From Thiodiazotropha sp040506775 (GTDB lineage Bacteria > Pseudomonadota > Gammaproteobacteria > Chromatiales > Chromatiaceae): 64,000 nt of DNA. The notes below the pieces were generated by a model. It had not been told where the DNA came from, made no database searches, and saw nothing but the letters and a program-made list of their open reading frames with translations. Position numbers and translations under genes: made by a program. Positions 16,791 through 25,629 of this stretch are shown piece after piece (positions within the stretch are counted from its first letter, which is position 1; every line of letters begins with the position of its first letter). The stretch is taken from NCBI GenBank assembly GCA_040506775.1, contig JBEVWC010000020.1, forward strand, positions 162,296 through 226,295, in the 5' to 3' direction.

Positions 16791-18485
16791 TTACATTGAC
16801 TCAGCACATTCCCGAGCATGTTTCTGGCTGTTACATTCAGCAGCGGGGATGTCCCTTCCCACCGCGAAATCCCCTTCGGAGTTGATGACGGCCCAGACCG
16901 TTTTTGTCACGGGATCCACACCATAGGTACCCAAAGAGTCACCCTCGCTCCAGGGACCGACGACAAACTTCGCCTCACCACCGCTGTTATTGTTCACGGC
17001 GTTGACCCAGTTACCATCGGAGTCCTTGCTGACCAGTGCGAAACTGCCTCTGCCCAGGTGTCTCGGCATGCGGTCATAACTCATGGACAATACATAGGTA
17101 TCGGTAACGGTCTCACCCAACTCAGCCATACCCCAGAGTGTCAGCACATGACTGGCCAGGGATTGAGCCCGGGTTGAAGATCGATGAGTATTGTTCTCTG
17201 ATACCTTGCTCACCCATCCCGTGTTGATGTCCTTGATCGTGGGACGCCCGTCCATCAGCATCGCCAAGCTGTCATTTACACCGTCAAGTATCCTGGCGTG
17301 TGTACCCGCAAAGGAATCCTCAACCACTGTATATGAATCCCCCTGGGCGACGCGGAACTCCCGACCATTCAAGCTGTATCCGAAAGTTTCCCGCTTGAAC
17401 ATCTCGAGGGCAGGCGTTGTGGTAAGACGGCAATCCACACTGGCACCCAATACCCCACCGCAACCGTTATCCGACGCATAGTGATCCACCGTCACCCGGG
17501 GGCCATCCACCGTCACGATATAGTACCCGACGCTATAAAGCTCCTGGGATATAGGCGTCTCCCTTTGGAAGCCAAAGGCCGGCAGGTTATAAGTGTCATC
17601 GTTGGACGGTATCCTGGGGGTATAAAATTTATAGCTGTTCGACGCGGTTATGATGTTCTGAAGCTGATGCTTACCATCCGGACTGAGCATGATGGAGCGC
17701 ATGTGATTGTGGTCATGACCACCGATTTCATAGCGAACACCGTTTTCTTCGAGAATCTTGTAGAACACATTTTGAGCTTCTGCATTGACTGCCGGATTCG
17801 ATCCAAACAGGATGTCGCTGTGATTGGCCCCGATCAATTCCTTATGACTGAACACAAAGCCATGGCGTTTCCTGCCTTTTTCTTCGAGTTCGGACGCGAT
17901 CCAATCCAGTTGATCAAGCATGTTGTCATTGGATGTATCATTGTTATTGCTGCCGTCCTTACGGGTGAACTGGTCCAACAGAACAAAGGTGGCATTGTTA
18001 TAGTCGAAGGCATAGCTCAACCCTTCCAGAACCTCCATTGGGCTGCTGAAGTTTTTCGCCGCACAGGTCATACCCGCCCCGCTTGTCTGAGGAAAGAGTG
18101 ACGGCATTTCATTTGCAGCTTCACCTGAGGACTCATGATTACCCCGCAAAGGAAAAAAGCAGATACCTGCATCATATAGCTGCTGGGCCGCATCCGCCCG
18201 GGTATCCATGGTGCGATTATCCGGATTGCCATTTGTGGTATCGGTCTCTTTATCGGTCAAATCACCCACCTGGATGACGAACTCCACACCATGACGGATG
18301 AACTCCTGGTTTATTTGTTTGATGATCCCAACAGCAACGGTTTCCGGGTTTTCCCCATCCAGATTGGCCTTCCACTGGGTATCACTCATGATTCCAAATT
18401 TCCAAGCATCGGCATTGACGCTTGTCGGCGCGAATAACACCCCGGATGTCAGCGCAACTGACCACAATACATTCATGACATTCAT
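16791..18485 (-). CDS. Secreted calcineurin-like metallophosphoesterase
   Basis: The 564-residue protein has a signal peptide (about 1-25, ending SVNADA) and a calcineurin-type metallophosphoesterase domain. Metal-binding motifs in order are GIMSDTQW (about 31-38), VGDLTD (about 67-72), GNHESS (about 117-122), FSHKELIGANHSD and the closing GGHDHNH (about 254-260). The roughly 250-residue C-terminal region is not recognised. Substrate is unknown; nucleotides, phospholipids or phosphoesters for phosphate scavenging are all possible. It stands alone, convergent with the ABC operon and divergent from vgrG, with its own terminator. Confidence 0.88.
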   Translation of the reverse strand: MNVMNVLWSVALTSGVLFAPTSVNADAWKFGIMSDTQWKANLDGENPETVAVGIIKQINQEFIRHGVEFVIQVGDLTDKETDTTNGNPDNRTMDTRADAAQQLYDAGICFFPLRGNHESSGEAANEMPSLFPQTSGAGMTCAAKNFSSPMEVLEGLSYAFDYNNATFVLLDQFTRKDGSNNNDTSNDNMLDQLDWIASELEEKGRKRHGFVFSHKELIGANHSDILFGSNPAVNAEAQNVFYKILEENGVRYEIGGHDHNHMRSIMLSPDGKHQLQNIITASNSYKFYTPRIPSNDDTYNLPAFGFQRETPISQELYSVGYYIVTVDGPRVTVDHYASDNGCGGVLGASVDCRLTTTPALEMFKRETFGYSLNGREFRVAQGDSYTVVEDSFAGTHARILDGVNDSLAMLMDGRPTIKDINTGWVSKVSENNTHRSSTRAQSLASHVLTLWGMAELGETVTDTYVLSMSYDRMPRHLGRGSFALVSKDSDGNWVNAVNNNSGGEAKFVVGPWSEGDSLGTYGVDPVTKTVWAVINSEGDFAVGRDIPAAECNSQKHARECAESM

Positions 18486-18911
18486 TCGAACTGCTCCCTT
18501 AGATACTGTTTATTGATGCACCCTGCATGACGACAGGGCAATCACAGATTTCCGCTTCCATGGGCGAAGTGGATCAAAAGCACTTTAAACTTCGAATGTT
18601 TTATTTTTCTTATTGCCAGATAACAGGGATGTGATTCAGCAGGCTTCTATCCATTTATGACGCCATCCGTCTGTCAGAGATCTTCATAACAGCCCGATAT
18701 GAATCGGGCCAGGCTCCTACCCCTGAAGCCTCAGGTGCCAATAAATATTCGAACAGACAATCACCTGGCCAACAATCATCCGAATCTGCACCAATCCCCG
18801 TCCAGCAGGCCGTTGTGACAAAGTACCTGTTCAATTCAATTGACCAAAGCTATTCTCAGTCACATACTGAACTTAAGCGAATAGACTCAACACATCCGAC
18901 AGGAGTCTTCA
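18486..18911. other. Intergenic region between phosphoesterase and vgrG
   Basis: 426 nt separate two divergent genes, with no open frame or RNA recognised. It should contain both promoters; only the vgrG-side one is proposed below. Confidence 0.7.
18840..18868 (+). promoter_or_regulatory. Putative vgrG promoter
   Basis: TTGACC (18840-18845), a 17-bp spacer and CATACT (18863-18868) lie 43 nt before the vgrG start. Fit to the sigma-70 consensus is moderate. Confidence 0.4.
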
Positions 18912-21104
18912 ATGGCCTTTACACAGAGCAATCGTCAACTGCGGATCAAGACCCCGCTGGGTCCTGATGAACTCCTGATTCTGAGAATGGAGGCCCGCGA
19001 GGAACTCGGCCGGCTGTTTGAATTCACGGTTGATCTGTTGAGCGACAACGATGCAGTCGCGCACAATGACCTGCTGGGCCAGAAGTTAACCGTCGAAGTC
19101 GACATGGTCAATACCAGCCCACGCTATTTCAACGGCTTTGTCAGTCAGTTTTCCCAGGTCGGCCACATCGCCTATTTCGCCCACTACCGGGCCACCCTGA
19201 GACCCTGGCTGTGGCTCCTGACGCGCACCTCCGACTGCCGGATTTTCCAGTTCAAAACCGTACCTGACATCATCAAATCGGTGTTTCGAGACAACGGTTT
19301 CACGGATTTCGAAGATCACCTCAGCGCCAGTTACCGGGAGTGGGAATACTGTGTTCAATATCGGGAGACCGATTTCAATTTCGTCAGCCGCCTGATGGAG
19401 CAGGAGGGCATATACTTCTACTTCAAACACGTGGCCGGCAAGCACATCCTGATCCTCTGCGACGACTACAGTTCACATGCGGTCCTGGACGCCTATCCTG
19501 AAATTCCTTATCTGGCCGAGACCGAAGCAGGCGCCAGCCGGCATCGCGACTATGTCCACAGCTGGACCTTCACGCGTTCCGTACAGCCGGGTTGGTACGC
19601 ACACACGGATTACAACTTTCAGAATCCGAAGACAGATCTCTCAACGAACGCCCCGCTGCCGAGAAGCCATCCCTACTCCGACCTGGAGATTTTCGATTAT
19701 CCGGGTGAATATGGCGAGGCATCGGACGGTGAATCCTATGCCAAGCATCGCATCGAGGAGCTTCAGGTACAGCACGAAGTTTTGGCAGCGAAAGGCAACG
19801 CCCGGGGCGTCACCACCGGCGGACTGTTCACTCTGACCGATCACCCCCGGGGCGATCAGAACAAGGAGTACCTGGTCACCGGCGCCACCCACACCCTGCA
19901 TTCGGATGCCTTCGAATCGGTACCGGAGATCGCCGAGGAACCTCTGTATACCTGTGAATTCAACGCGATGGACAGCAAGGCCAGTTACCGCCCCGCCCGC
20001 ATCACGCCCAAACCCATGGTGCAGGGTCCGCAAACCGCGGTCGTGGTGGGAAAATCGGGCGAGGAGATCTATACCGATGAATTCGGCCGGGTAAAGCTCC
20101 AGTTCCACTGGGACCGCTATGGCGCCAGCGATGAGAACAGTTCCTGCTGGGTGCGGGTCGCCCAGGTATGGGCGGGCAAGGGCTGGGGTGCAATGCACAT
20201 ACCACGTATCGGCCAGGAGGTGATCGTGGAGTTCCTCGAGGGCGACCCCGATCGGCCGATCATCACCGGGCGGGTCTACAACGCGGACCAGATGCCCCCT
20301 TATGAACTGCCGGAAAACATGACTCAGAGCGGCATCAAGAGCCGCAGCACCAAGGGCGGCAACACCAATACATTCAACGAGATCCGTTTCGAAGACAAAA
20401 AGGGTTCCGAGGAACTCTACATTCACGCAGAGAAGAACCACACCAATATCACCGAGAGCAGCCGCAGCGAATCCGTCGGTTACAACCGCTCACTCACCGT
20501 CGGCCATGATAAAACCGAGCAGGTCAAAAATGACAAGACCGTCACGGTCGTGAAGAATCACACCGAGACCATCGGCCTCGACATGAAGCACACGGTTGGG
20601 ATGAACCAGACGCTTTCGGTGGGATTGAACAAGACCGAAACCATCGGCGTGAACAGCATGGAGACCATTGGTGCGGCCAAGGAACTGACCATTGGTGGGC
20701 TCTACCAGGTCACTGTCGGCGGTGTGATGAACGAAACCGTTGCCGGGGCCAAGGCTGAAGAGGTCATCGGCGCCAAGGTAGAGACTGTGGTCGGGGGCAG
20801 AACCACCATTGTCGGAAGCGACTGTTCGCTCGAGGTCGACGGCGAACTGAAAGAGGATGTCACCGGCGACAAGGTGAGCAACCTGAACGCCAATTACATT
20901 CTGAACGTCGGCTCCAATTATGAACTGGATGCGGGCAGCAGCATCAGCATCAAAACCGGCGCCTCATCGATCACCATGGACTCGGGTGGCAAGATTGAGG
21001 TCAAAGGGACCGATGTCACCTTTGCAACGGCGGCGGGTAAAGTGCATATCGATGCAGGTGGCATCATCACGATCAAAGGCACGATGGTCAAAATCAACAC
21101 CTGA
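18912..21104 (+). CDS. vgrG: Type VI secretion tip protein VgrG
   Basis: VgrG trimers form the spike on the Hcp tube of the type VI secretion system and carry effectors into target cells. The 730-residue protein has the gp27-like region with RETDFNFVSRLMEQEGIYFYF (about 155-175), the OB-fold/gp5 region with DEFGRVKLQFHWDRYG and WVRVAQVWAGKGWGAMHIPRIGQEVIVEFLEGDPDRP split across about 390-455, then a needle of short repeats (xTVG/xTIG units, about 520-640). There is no fused toxin. No hcp or other T6SS structural gene is in the window, so this is an orphan island served by an apparatus elsewhere. An AGGAG precedes the ATG. Confidence 0.96.
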   Translation: MAFTQSNRQLRIKTPLGPDELLILRMEAREELGRLFEFTVDLLSDNDAVAHNDLLGQKLTVEVDMVNTSPRYFNGFVSQFSQVGHIAYFAHYRATLRPWLWLLTRTSDCRIFQFKTVPDIIKSVFRDNGFTDFEDHLSASYREWEYCVQYRETDFNFVSRLMEQEGIYFYFKHVAGKHILILCDDYSSHAVLDAYPEIPYLAETEAGASRHRDYVHSWTFTRSVQPGWYAHTDYNFQNPKTDLSTNAPLPRSHPYSDLEIFDYPGEYGEASDGESYAKHRIEELQVQHEVLAAKGNARGVTTGGLFTLTDHPRGDQNKEYLVTGATHTLHSDAFESVPEIAEEPLYTCEFNAMDSKASYRPARITPKPMVQGPQTAVVVGKSGEEIYTDEFGRVKLQFHWDRYGASDENSSCWVRVAQVWAGKGWGAMHIPRIGQEVIVEFLEGDPDRPIITGRVYNADQMPPYELPENMTQSGIKSRSTKGGNTNTFNEIRFEDKKGSEELYIHAEKNHTNITESSRSESVGYNRSLTVGHDKTEQVKNDKTVTVVKNHTETIGLDMKHTVGMNQTLSVGLNKTETIGVNSMETIGAAKELTIGGLYQVTVGGVMNETVAGAKAEEVIGAKVETVVGGRTTIVGSDCSLEVDGELKEDVTGDKVSNLNANYILNVGSNYELDAGSSISIKTGASSITMDSGGKIEVKGTDVTFATAAGKVHIDAGGIITIKGTMVKINT

Positions 21105-21151
21105 GCAGCAGGCGACCGTACGGACATGAATCGAACCGGGAGGAACAGATT

Positions 21152-22180
21152 ATGAGCGGACAACCCGCTGCCCGAGTAGGTGACGGCATCATGTGCATGT
21201 TGCCCCAGACACTGCCCGTGGTTCCGCCGCTTCCACATGCCCCGCCACCCGGGCTACCCATCATGCCCCCTGGAGCTGTCACGGTATTGATAGGGGGACA
21301 GCCCGCGGCACGCATGGGTGATTTCAGTTTGTGCATTGCTCCGGTGCCCACCCCCAATCCGATTTTACGTGGCGCCTTTCCCGTTCCCATCATGAACATG
21401 CCTGCTGCCCGGGTCACAGATTCAGGCACCCATCCAGGGTCAGTGATCATGCCACCGGGTTGCATCACGGTGCTGATCGGCCTGGCCGGGGTAACGGGCA
21501 ATCCCAGGCTGGGCAACCAGGCCTGTCAGAACATGGCTGCGGGGCGCAATCCAGCGGCAGGTTCCACCGGTCCGAGCGGAACCCCCCTGGGATCGAACAC
21601 CCCAGGACAGAGCTACAATAACTGCGGCATCGAATCGTCGCGACAGATCGTGCAGCAGGCCACCGGCGCCAATCCAGGTCAGGAGGCGATGATGAACAAT
21701 GCCATTGCCGGTGGTAACGCGACACAACCTGCCATAGGCAGTAACGTAAATGGCACCGCTGTGACGGCTCAAAATCAGGCATTTTTCAGTGGTGGTACCA
21801 CTGATGCGCAGCAAGCCACCATTCTGACCAACAACGGTGTACCCGCTTCCAACATTCCTCCGACTTCGAGCGGTGCGCAGATCGGTCAGTATGAACTTGC
21901 GCTCTCCCAGGGACGCGGGGTAATCGCCAATGGCGATGTACAGGGTTTACCCGGCTGGGGAACCCAGACCGGTTTTCATGCGGTAAACGTTACAGGATAT
22001 GAATACGACGACGCAGGCAACATCACCCACGTGTACTACAACGACACGGGTAACGGCACCTGTAATAATCGCGTCACCGCGGCACAATTTCAAAGCTTCT
22101 TGAACTTTGGCGCGAGCAATGCCACCGCTCAGGGATTCTTACCCAACGGTGGTACTGTGACCAACAACCCGATCTGGTAG
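21152..22180 (+). CDS. PAAR-domain protein with papain/C39-like cysteine peptidase tail (candidate T6SS effector)
   Basis: The 342-residue protein has an N-terminal PAAR region (about 1-112) with three PAAR motifs (QPAARVGD, QPAARMGD, PAARVTDSG), which caps the VgrG spike. After a Gly/Pro/Ser linker, the C-terminal half (about 150-320) has the marks of a papain-like or C39-like peptidase: SYNNCGIESSRQIV with candidate nucleophile Cys158, GFHAVNVTGYEYD with His276, and VYYNDTGNG with Asn297/Asp298. Papain-like T6SS effectors are known; its target here is unknown. It follows vgrG by 47 nt and overlaps the next gene by one base. No secretion signal is present, as expected for a T6SS cargo. Confidence 0.8.
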   Translation: MSGQPAARVGDGIMCMLPQTLPVVPPLPHAPPPGLPIMPPGAVTVLIGGQPAARMGDFSLCIAPVPTPNPILRGAFPVPIMNMPAARVTDSGTHPGSVIMPPGCITVLIGLAGVTGNPRLGNQACQNMAAGRNPAAGSTGPSGTPLGSNTPGQSYNNCGIESSRQIVQQATGANPGQEAMMNNAIAGGNATQPAIGSNVNGTAVTAQNQAFFSGGTTDAQQATILTNNGVPASNIPPTSSGAQIGQYELALSQGRGVIANGDVQGLPGWGTQTGFHAVNVTGYEYDDAGNITHVYYNDTGNGTCNNRVTAAQFQSFLNFGASNATAQGFLPNGGTVTNNPIW

Positions 22181-22767
22181 TGCACGTGCTCAAGAGGATC
22201 TTTATCCATGCTGTCACTCTACTTATCTTCAGTATCTTCAGTACCGGTGTCCATGCCATGTCGATGAAAGAAGCCATACAGCAGATCGGCCAGCACGCCA
22301 ACATGATGCCCATGGAACGGGGCATCACTTTGCCTCTGGTTAAGGTCGAGAACGGCCATGTGATGGTTCGGCGGTTGATCTATTTCACCCGCACCACCCC
22401 GGAAGGCACCTATATCACAGAGCCGCAGTACGAAGCGATCTATGACCTGAGCGAAGAGACCTTCATCACCATACGGCGCTTTGATGTCAAGGTACCGAAC
22501 CTACCACCCGCCCCCTGGATACATAACCGCCCACGCTTCGAAAGCGCGGATGAGATCATTCCCGAATTCGAACGCATCTGGACACTCTATGACATGCTCA
22601 TCCCGGCATTCCTCAAGGGTGACGATAACGTCTCACCGGAAATCAAACAGGCTGCAAAACTGTTCACCCAGTATTTCGAACGTCATGCAGAAAAACCTTT
22701 GACCCCCTACTATGACTGGTTCAGTGGTGATTTTCTGCGCTGGATCGGGCGTGTCGCCAACTCCTGA
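22180..22767 (+). CDS. Periplasmic protein, candidate immunity to the PAAR effector
   Basis: A 195-residue protein of unrecognised family. Its GTG start overlaps the stop of the PAAR effector by one base, so the two are translationally coupled. A signal peptide is likely (hydrophobic stretch about 8-22, then GVHAMS), which would place the mature protein in the periplasm. Tight coupling to an effector is the usual arrangement of immunity genes. A second start codon (GTG at 22186) is possible. The role is inferred from position only. Confidence 0.6.
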   Translation: MHVLKRIFIHAVTLLIFSIFSTGVHAMSMKEAIQQIGQHANMMPMERGITLPLVKVENGHVMVRRLIYFTRTTPEGTYITEPQYEAIYDLSEETFITIRRFDVKVPNLPPAPWIHNRPRFESADEIIPEFERIWTLYDMLIPAFLKGDDNVSPEIKQAAKLFTQYFERHAEKPLTPYYDWFSGDFLRWIGRVANS

Positions 22768-22778
22768 GGATCCCAACA

Positions 22779-23282
22779 ATGACGGACCTGTTTCCCACCG
22801 CCATCATCACCGCATCGGCCAGGAATCTCATTGGACCCTCACTGACCTTTGCGAACTACATGAGTCTGCCCATTCCGGTAGTCTCAGACGGAGTTCTGTT
22901 TCTGGCTTTCCTGGTCGGCCGTGGAGAGGCTGTGAATCCGGAACTCGGCTACCAGATCTGGCCACCCAAACTGATCACCCTGTTCGACATCGGCAGCGGA
23001 CAATTCCAGGAACTCCGTGCAGTGAGCCCCAGCTTCTTCGCCATTGAGCAGGCTGCAGACCAACCCATTGGCAAAGGTCTGGCCCCGCCTGAAAAGCAGT
23101 CGGCGTCATACCTGGAAAAGGAGCTCAGGTTATTCCAGAGTTGTGACAATCTGATCAACACGCTCGTTCAGGGACAACCCCATGAAGAGGCTCTGAAACA
23201 ATACGACGATCAATACATACAGATGTGTGAGGAACCGCTGCTACCCTATTTTCGCAGGACCCGCCTGGCGCAGATCGGCTGA
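22779..23282 (+). CDS. Unknown protein, second candidate immunity or accessory gene of the T6SS cassette
   Basis: A 167-residue protein of unrecognised family, beginning MTDLFPTAIITASARNLIGP. It has no clear signal peptide. A moderately hydrophobic N-terminal part (for example SDGVLFLAFLVGRGEA, about 36-51) is followed by a charged helical C-terminal half. It begins 11 nt after the preceding gene and ends the plus-strand cassette 94 nt before the convergent moaA. It could be a cytosolic immunity protein complementing the periplasmic one, or an adaptor. Confidence 0.5.
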   Translation: MTDLFPTAIITASARNLIGPSLTFANYMSLPIPVVSDGVLFLAFLVGRGEAVNPELGYQIWPPKLITLFDIGSGQFQELRAVSPSFFAIEQAADQPIGKGLAPPEKQSASYLEKELRLFQSCDNLINTLVQGQPHEEALKQYDDQYIQMCEEPLLPYFRRTRLAQIG

Positions 23283-23376
23283 AGGCAAAACGCTTAGTCT
23301 GCTTTCTTCCTTGCTGGACCGAACAGCGGCTACCGGACGCACTGGATCGTAAGCTCAGCAACTTGCTCGAACGATT

Positions 23377-24351
23377 TCAACCACCCAATGCCGACATGGG
23401 GCGCAGAATCGCCGTAGGCGCCTCCTTGAAATCGTGACGTTTGGGTTTTCGCAGGATTGCTTGACGAATCGCATCCTGTATTCCTTCGTCACTGACACCC
23501 GTTCGCAACATCGGGCGTAAAGCAAGACGATCTTCCTGTCCCAGGCACAGATGCAGGTCACCGGTAACCGACAGGCGTACCCGGTTACAGGTTTCACAAA
23601 AATGCTGGGACTGCGGTGTAATGAAACCAATCACAAGCTCACTGTCATCAATTCGGAAATAGCGAGCCGGCCCACTGCCCTGATGGGCAATAGCGGACAA
23701 ATGGTACCGCCGTCTAAGCCTTTCCTCGACCCTGCGCAACGACAGGAAATGTTCGTTGGCCGCCCGCCCCCCATCACCGACTGGCATGGTTTCGATGAAA
23801 CGCAGAGTTAAAGCGTGGGTACGCGCATACTCGATCATCGCCTCGACCTCATGATCATTGATGCCACGCATCACCACCATATTGATCTTGATGGGGTTTA
23901 GATCTTCCGCTTTGGCGGCTTCGATCCCGTCAAGCACCGGTTGCAATCGGCTGCCGGTAATGCGCTTGAAGTTCGCCTCATCGAGGGAATCGAGACTGAT
24001 ATTGAGTCGGGACACCCCCGCCTTTCGCAAAGGCCCGGCCATTCCGGCTAGTTGCGACGCGTTGGTACTGAGTGATATCTCACGAATGTCAGACAGGGAT
24101 GCGATGCGCCGGGTAATTTCCACCAATTCCCGCCTGACCAGGGGTTCACCTCCGGTCAGACGCACATGGCGTACACCCAACCCCACGAAAAGAGAGACGA
24201 TTCGTTCGACTTCTTCAGGCGTCAACCAATCATCCGGCGTTTGAAAATCCCTATATTCCCTGGGCAGGCAGTAAAAACAGCGAAAATCACATCGATCGGT
24301 CACCGAAAGCCGCAGATAATGGATGGCCCGGTTGTAGGAGTCCCTCAGCAT
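23377..24351 (-). CDS. moaA: GTP 3',8-cyclase (molybdenum cofactor biosynthesis)
   Basis: MoaA is the radical-SAM enzyme that, with MoaC, turns GTP into cyclic pyranopterin monophosphate, the first step of molybdopterin synthesis. The 324-residue protein has the N-terminal 4Fe-4S motif CDFRCFYC (Cys21, 25, 28), LTGGEPLVR, the C-terminal cluster motif CETCNRVRLSVTGDLHLC and the functional Gly-Gly end. It is the last gene of the nap cluster, 160 nt after napC, and presumably supplies cofactor to NapA. No other moa genes are present in the window. Confidence 0.96.
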   Translation of the reverse strand: MLRDSYNRAIHYLRLSVTDRCDFRCFYCLPREYRDFQTPDDWLTPEEVERIVSLFVGLGVRHVRLTGGEPLVRRELVEITRRIASLSDIREISLSTNASQLAGMAGPLRKAGVSRLNISLDSLDEANFKRITGSRLQPVLDGIEAAKAEDLNPIKINMVVMRGINDHEVEAMIEYARTHALTLRFIETMPVGDGGRAANEHFLSLRRVEERLRRRYHLSAIAHQGSGPARYFRIDDSELVIGFITPQSQHFCETCNRVRLSVTGDLHLCLGQEDRLALRPMLRTGVSDEGIQDAIRQAILRKPKRHDFKEAPTAILRPMSALGG

Positions 24352-24511
24352 GAACCACCCCCAGTCCGGGTTTTCTGACTTAGTGTCGTCAGCTGATCGT
24401 TGTAGCTACTGCTTGCATCCATCTGTTGTATTCTTCTGGCCTCGTGGTTTGCGATGCACTGCCCTGCGCAGTTCATCGCAACATGTCATTCGAATCGATC
24501 CTACCGGTCGA

Positions 24512-25084
24512 CTAGTATTCCTTGGCAGGATCATAACCTGCCGGCAACGAATGGGCGATGCCCTTGTGACAGTCGATACAGGTCTTCCTGGGTTCGTTAC
24601 CATCCATCGCGTCCCAGTAGTGGGGATCATGGGCATCGGCACTGCGCGGCGTCTGTTTATCGAGGTCCATGGAAGCGAACTTGTGACAGTTGCGGCACTC
24701 ACGGGAATCGGTCTTTCTCATTGAGGCCCACACATGCTCCGCGAGTTCGAGGCGCTTGGCTTCAAATTTTTCAGGTGTATCGATACTGCCGAGCATTTTG
24801 TGATATAGCTCGTTGCTCGCCTGAATCTTACGCACGAACTTGTGCACCCATTCCTTGGGCACATGACAGTCCGGACACGTAGCGCGCACACCGGTACGGT
24901 TGGTGAAGTGGACAGTCTCCTTGAGTTCCTGGTAGACGTTCTCTTCCATTTCATGACATGAGATGCAGAACTGCTCCGTGTTGGTCATCTCCATTGCCGT
25001 ATTGAAGCCACCCCAGAGAATGACACCCGCGATGATGCCGACTCCCACAAGTACAATCGCACTGCGCTTGGTATTTTGATTCAT
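24512..25084 (-). CDS. napC: Periplasmic nitrate reductase quinol dehydrogenase, tetrahaem NapC/NirT family
   Basis: NapC oxidises quinol in the inner membrane and passes electrons to NapB-NapA. The 190-residue protein has one N-terminal membrane anchor (about 8-28) and four CxxCH haem motifs (Cys40, 70, 130 and 169), with a periplasmic body, as in the NapC/NirT family. It lies 67 nt after napB. Confidence 0.95.
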   Translation of the reverse strand: MNQNTKRSAIVLVGVGIIAGVILWGGFNTAMEMTNTEQFCISCHEMEENVYQELKETVHFTNRTGVRATCPDCHVPKEWVHKFVRKIQASNELYHKMLGSIDTPEKFEAKRLELAEHVWASMRKTDSRECRNCHKFASMDLDKQTPRSADAHDPHYWDAMDGNEPRKTCIDCHKGIAHSLPAGYDPAKEY

Positions 25085-25151
25085 GGTTACACCCTGCCTT
25101 GATACATGAGGTCAATCGAATTCGGCCGGTCTGCCGACAATCCGGAAAGGG

Positions 25152-25580
25152 TTATTTGGCACCCTGAAAATTGTTCTGCACCAATGGATCAGCACCCATC
25201 TGAGAAGCATGGCACTGAGTACAGAAATAACGCCGACTGGAGATGTGTTCCAGAACCTTCCCATCACGGGTTGCGTAATGACTCTCACCCACCTTGGGCG
25301 CCTGTTTCTCCTGGTAAGTGGTTTCCCCGTGACAGGAAAGGCACGCATTGACCTTCAGGTTGATCTCATACTTTTCAACCTCGTGCGGCACCATTGGCGG
25401 TTGTAGTTTATAGCTGCGTTCAATACCGCCCTTGACGTTCATGACCTCCATGCGTTCCGGCGCTTTTGCCTTGGTGGCGATGTCGTCGCCACGCAGGGAT
25501 TTGACTTCGGCCGACAGGGCCGAAGCCGAACAGAGCAAAACACTCATCGCTACGACGATCAATTTTGCAGTCTTTTTCAT
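25152..25580 (-). CDS. napB: Periplasmic nitrate reductase cytochrome c subunit NapB
   Basis: The 142-residue di-haem cytochrome is the small subunit of the NapAB complex. The chosen start (ATG at 25580) gives a clean signal peptide MKKTAKLIVVAMSVLLCSASALSA split at about residue 24. Haem motifs are CLSCH (Cys80) and CTQCH (Cys120). The frame stays open upstream to 25646, overlapping napH, but those residues do not form a signal peptide. It sits in the standard place between napH and napC. Confidence 0.95.
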   Translation of the reverse strand: MKKTAKLIVVAMSVLLCSASALSAEVKSLRGDDIATKAKAPERMEVMNVKGGIERSYKLQPPMVPHEVEKYEINLKVNACLSCHGETTYQEKQAPKVGESHYATRDGKVLEHISSRRYFCTQCHASQMGADPLVQNNFQGAK

Positions 25581-25629
25581 AGCTTTCTCCCTCATCATTC
25601 TCATAATCGAAAACCTTGTGACGCGCACG

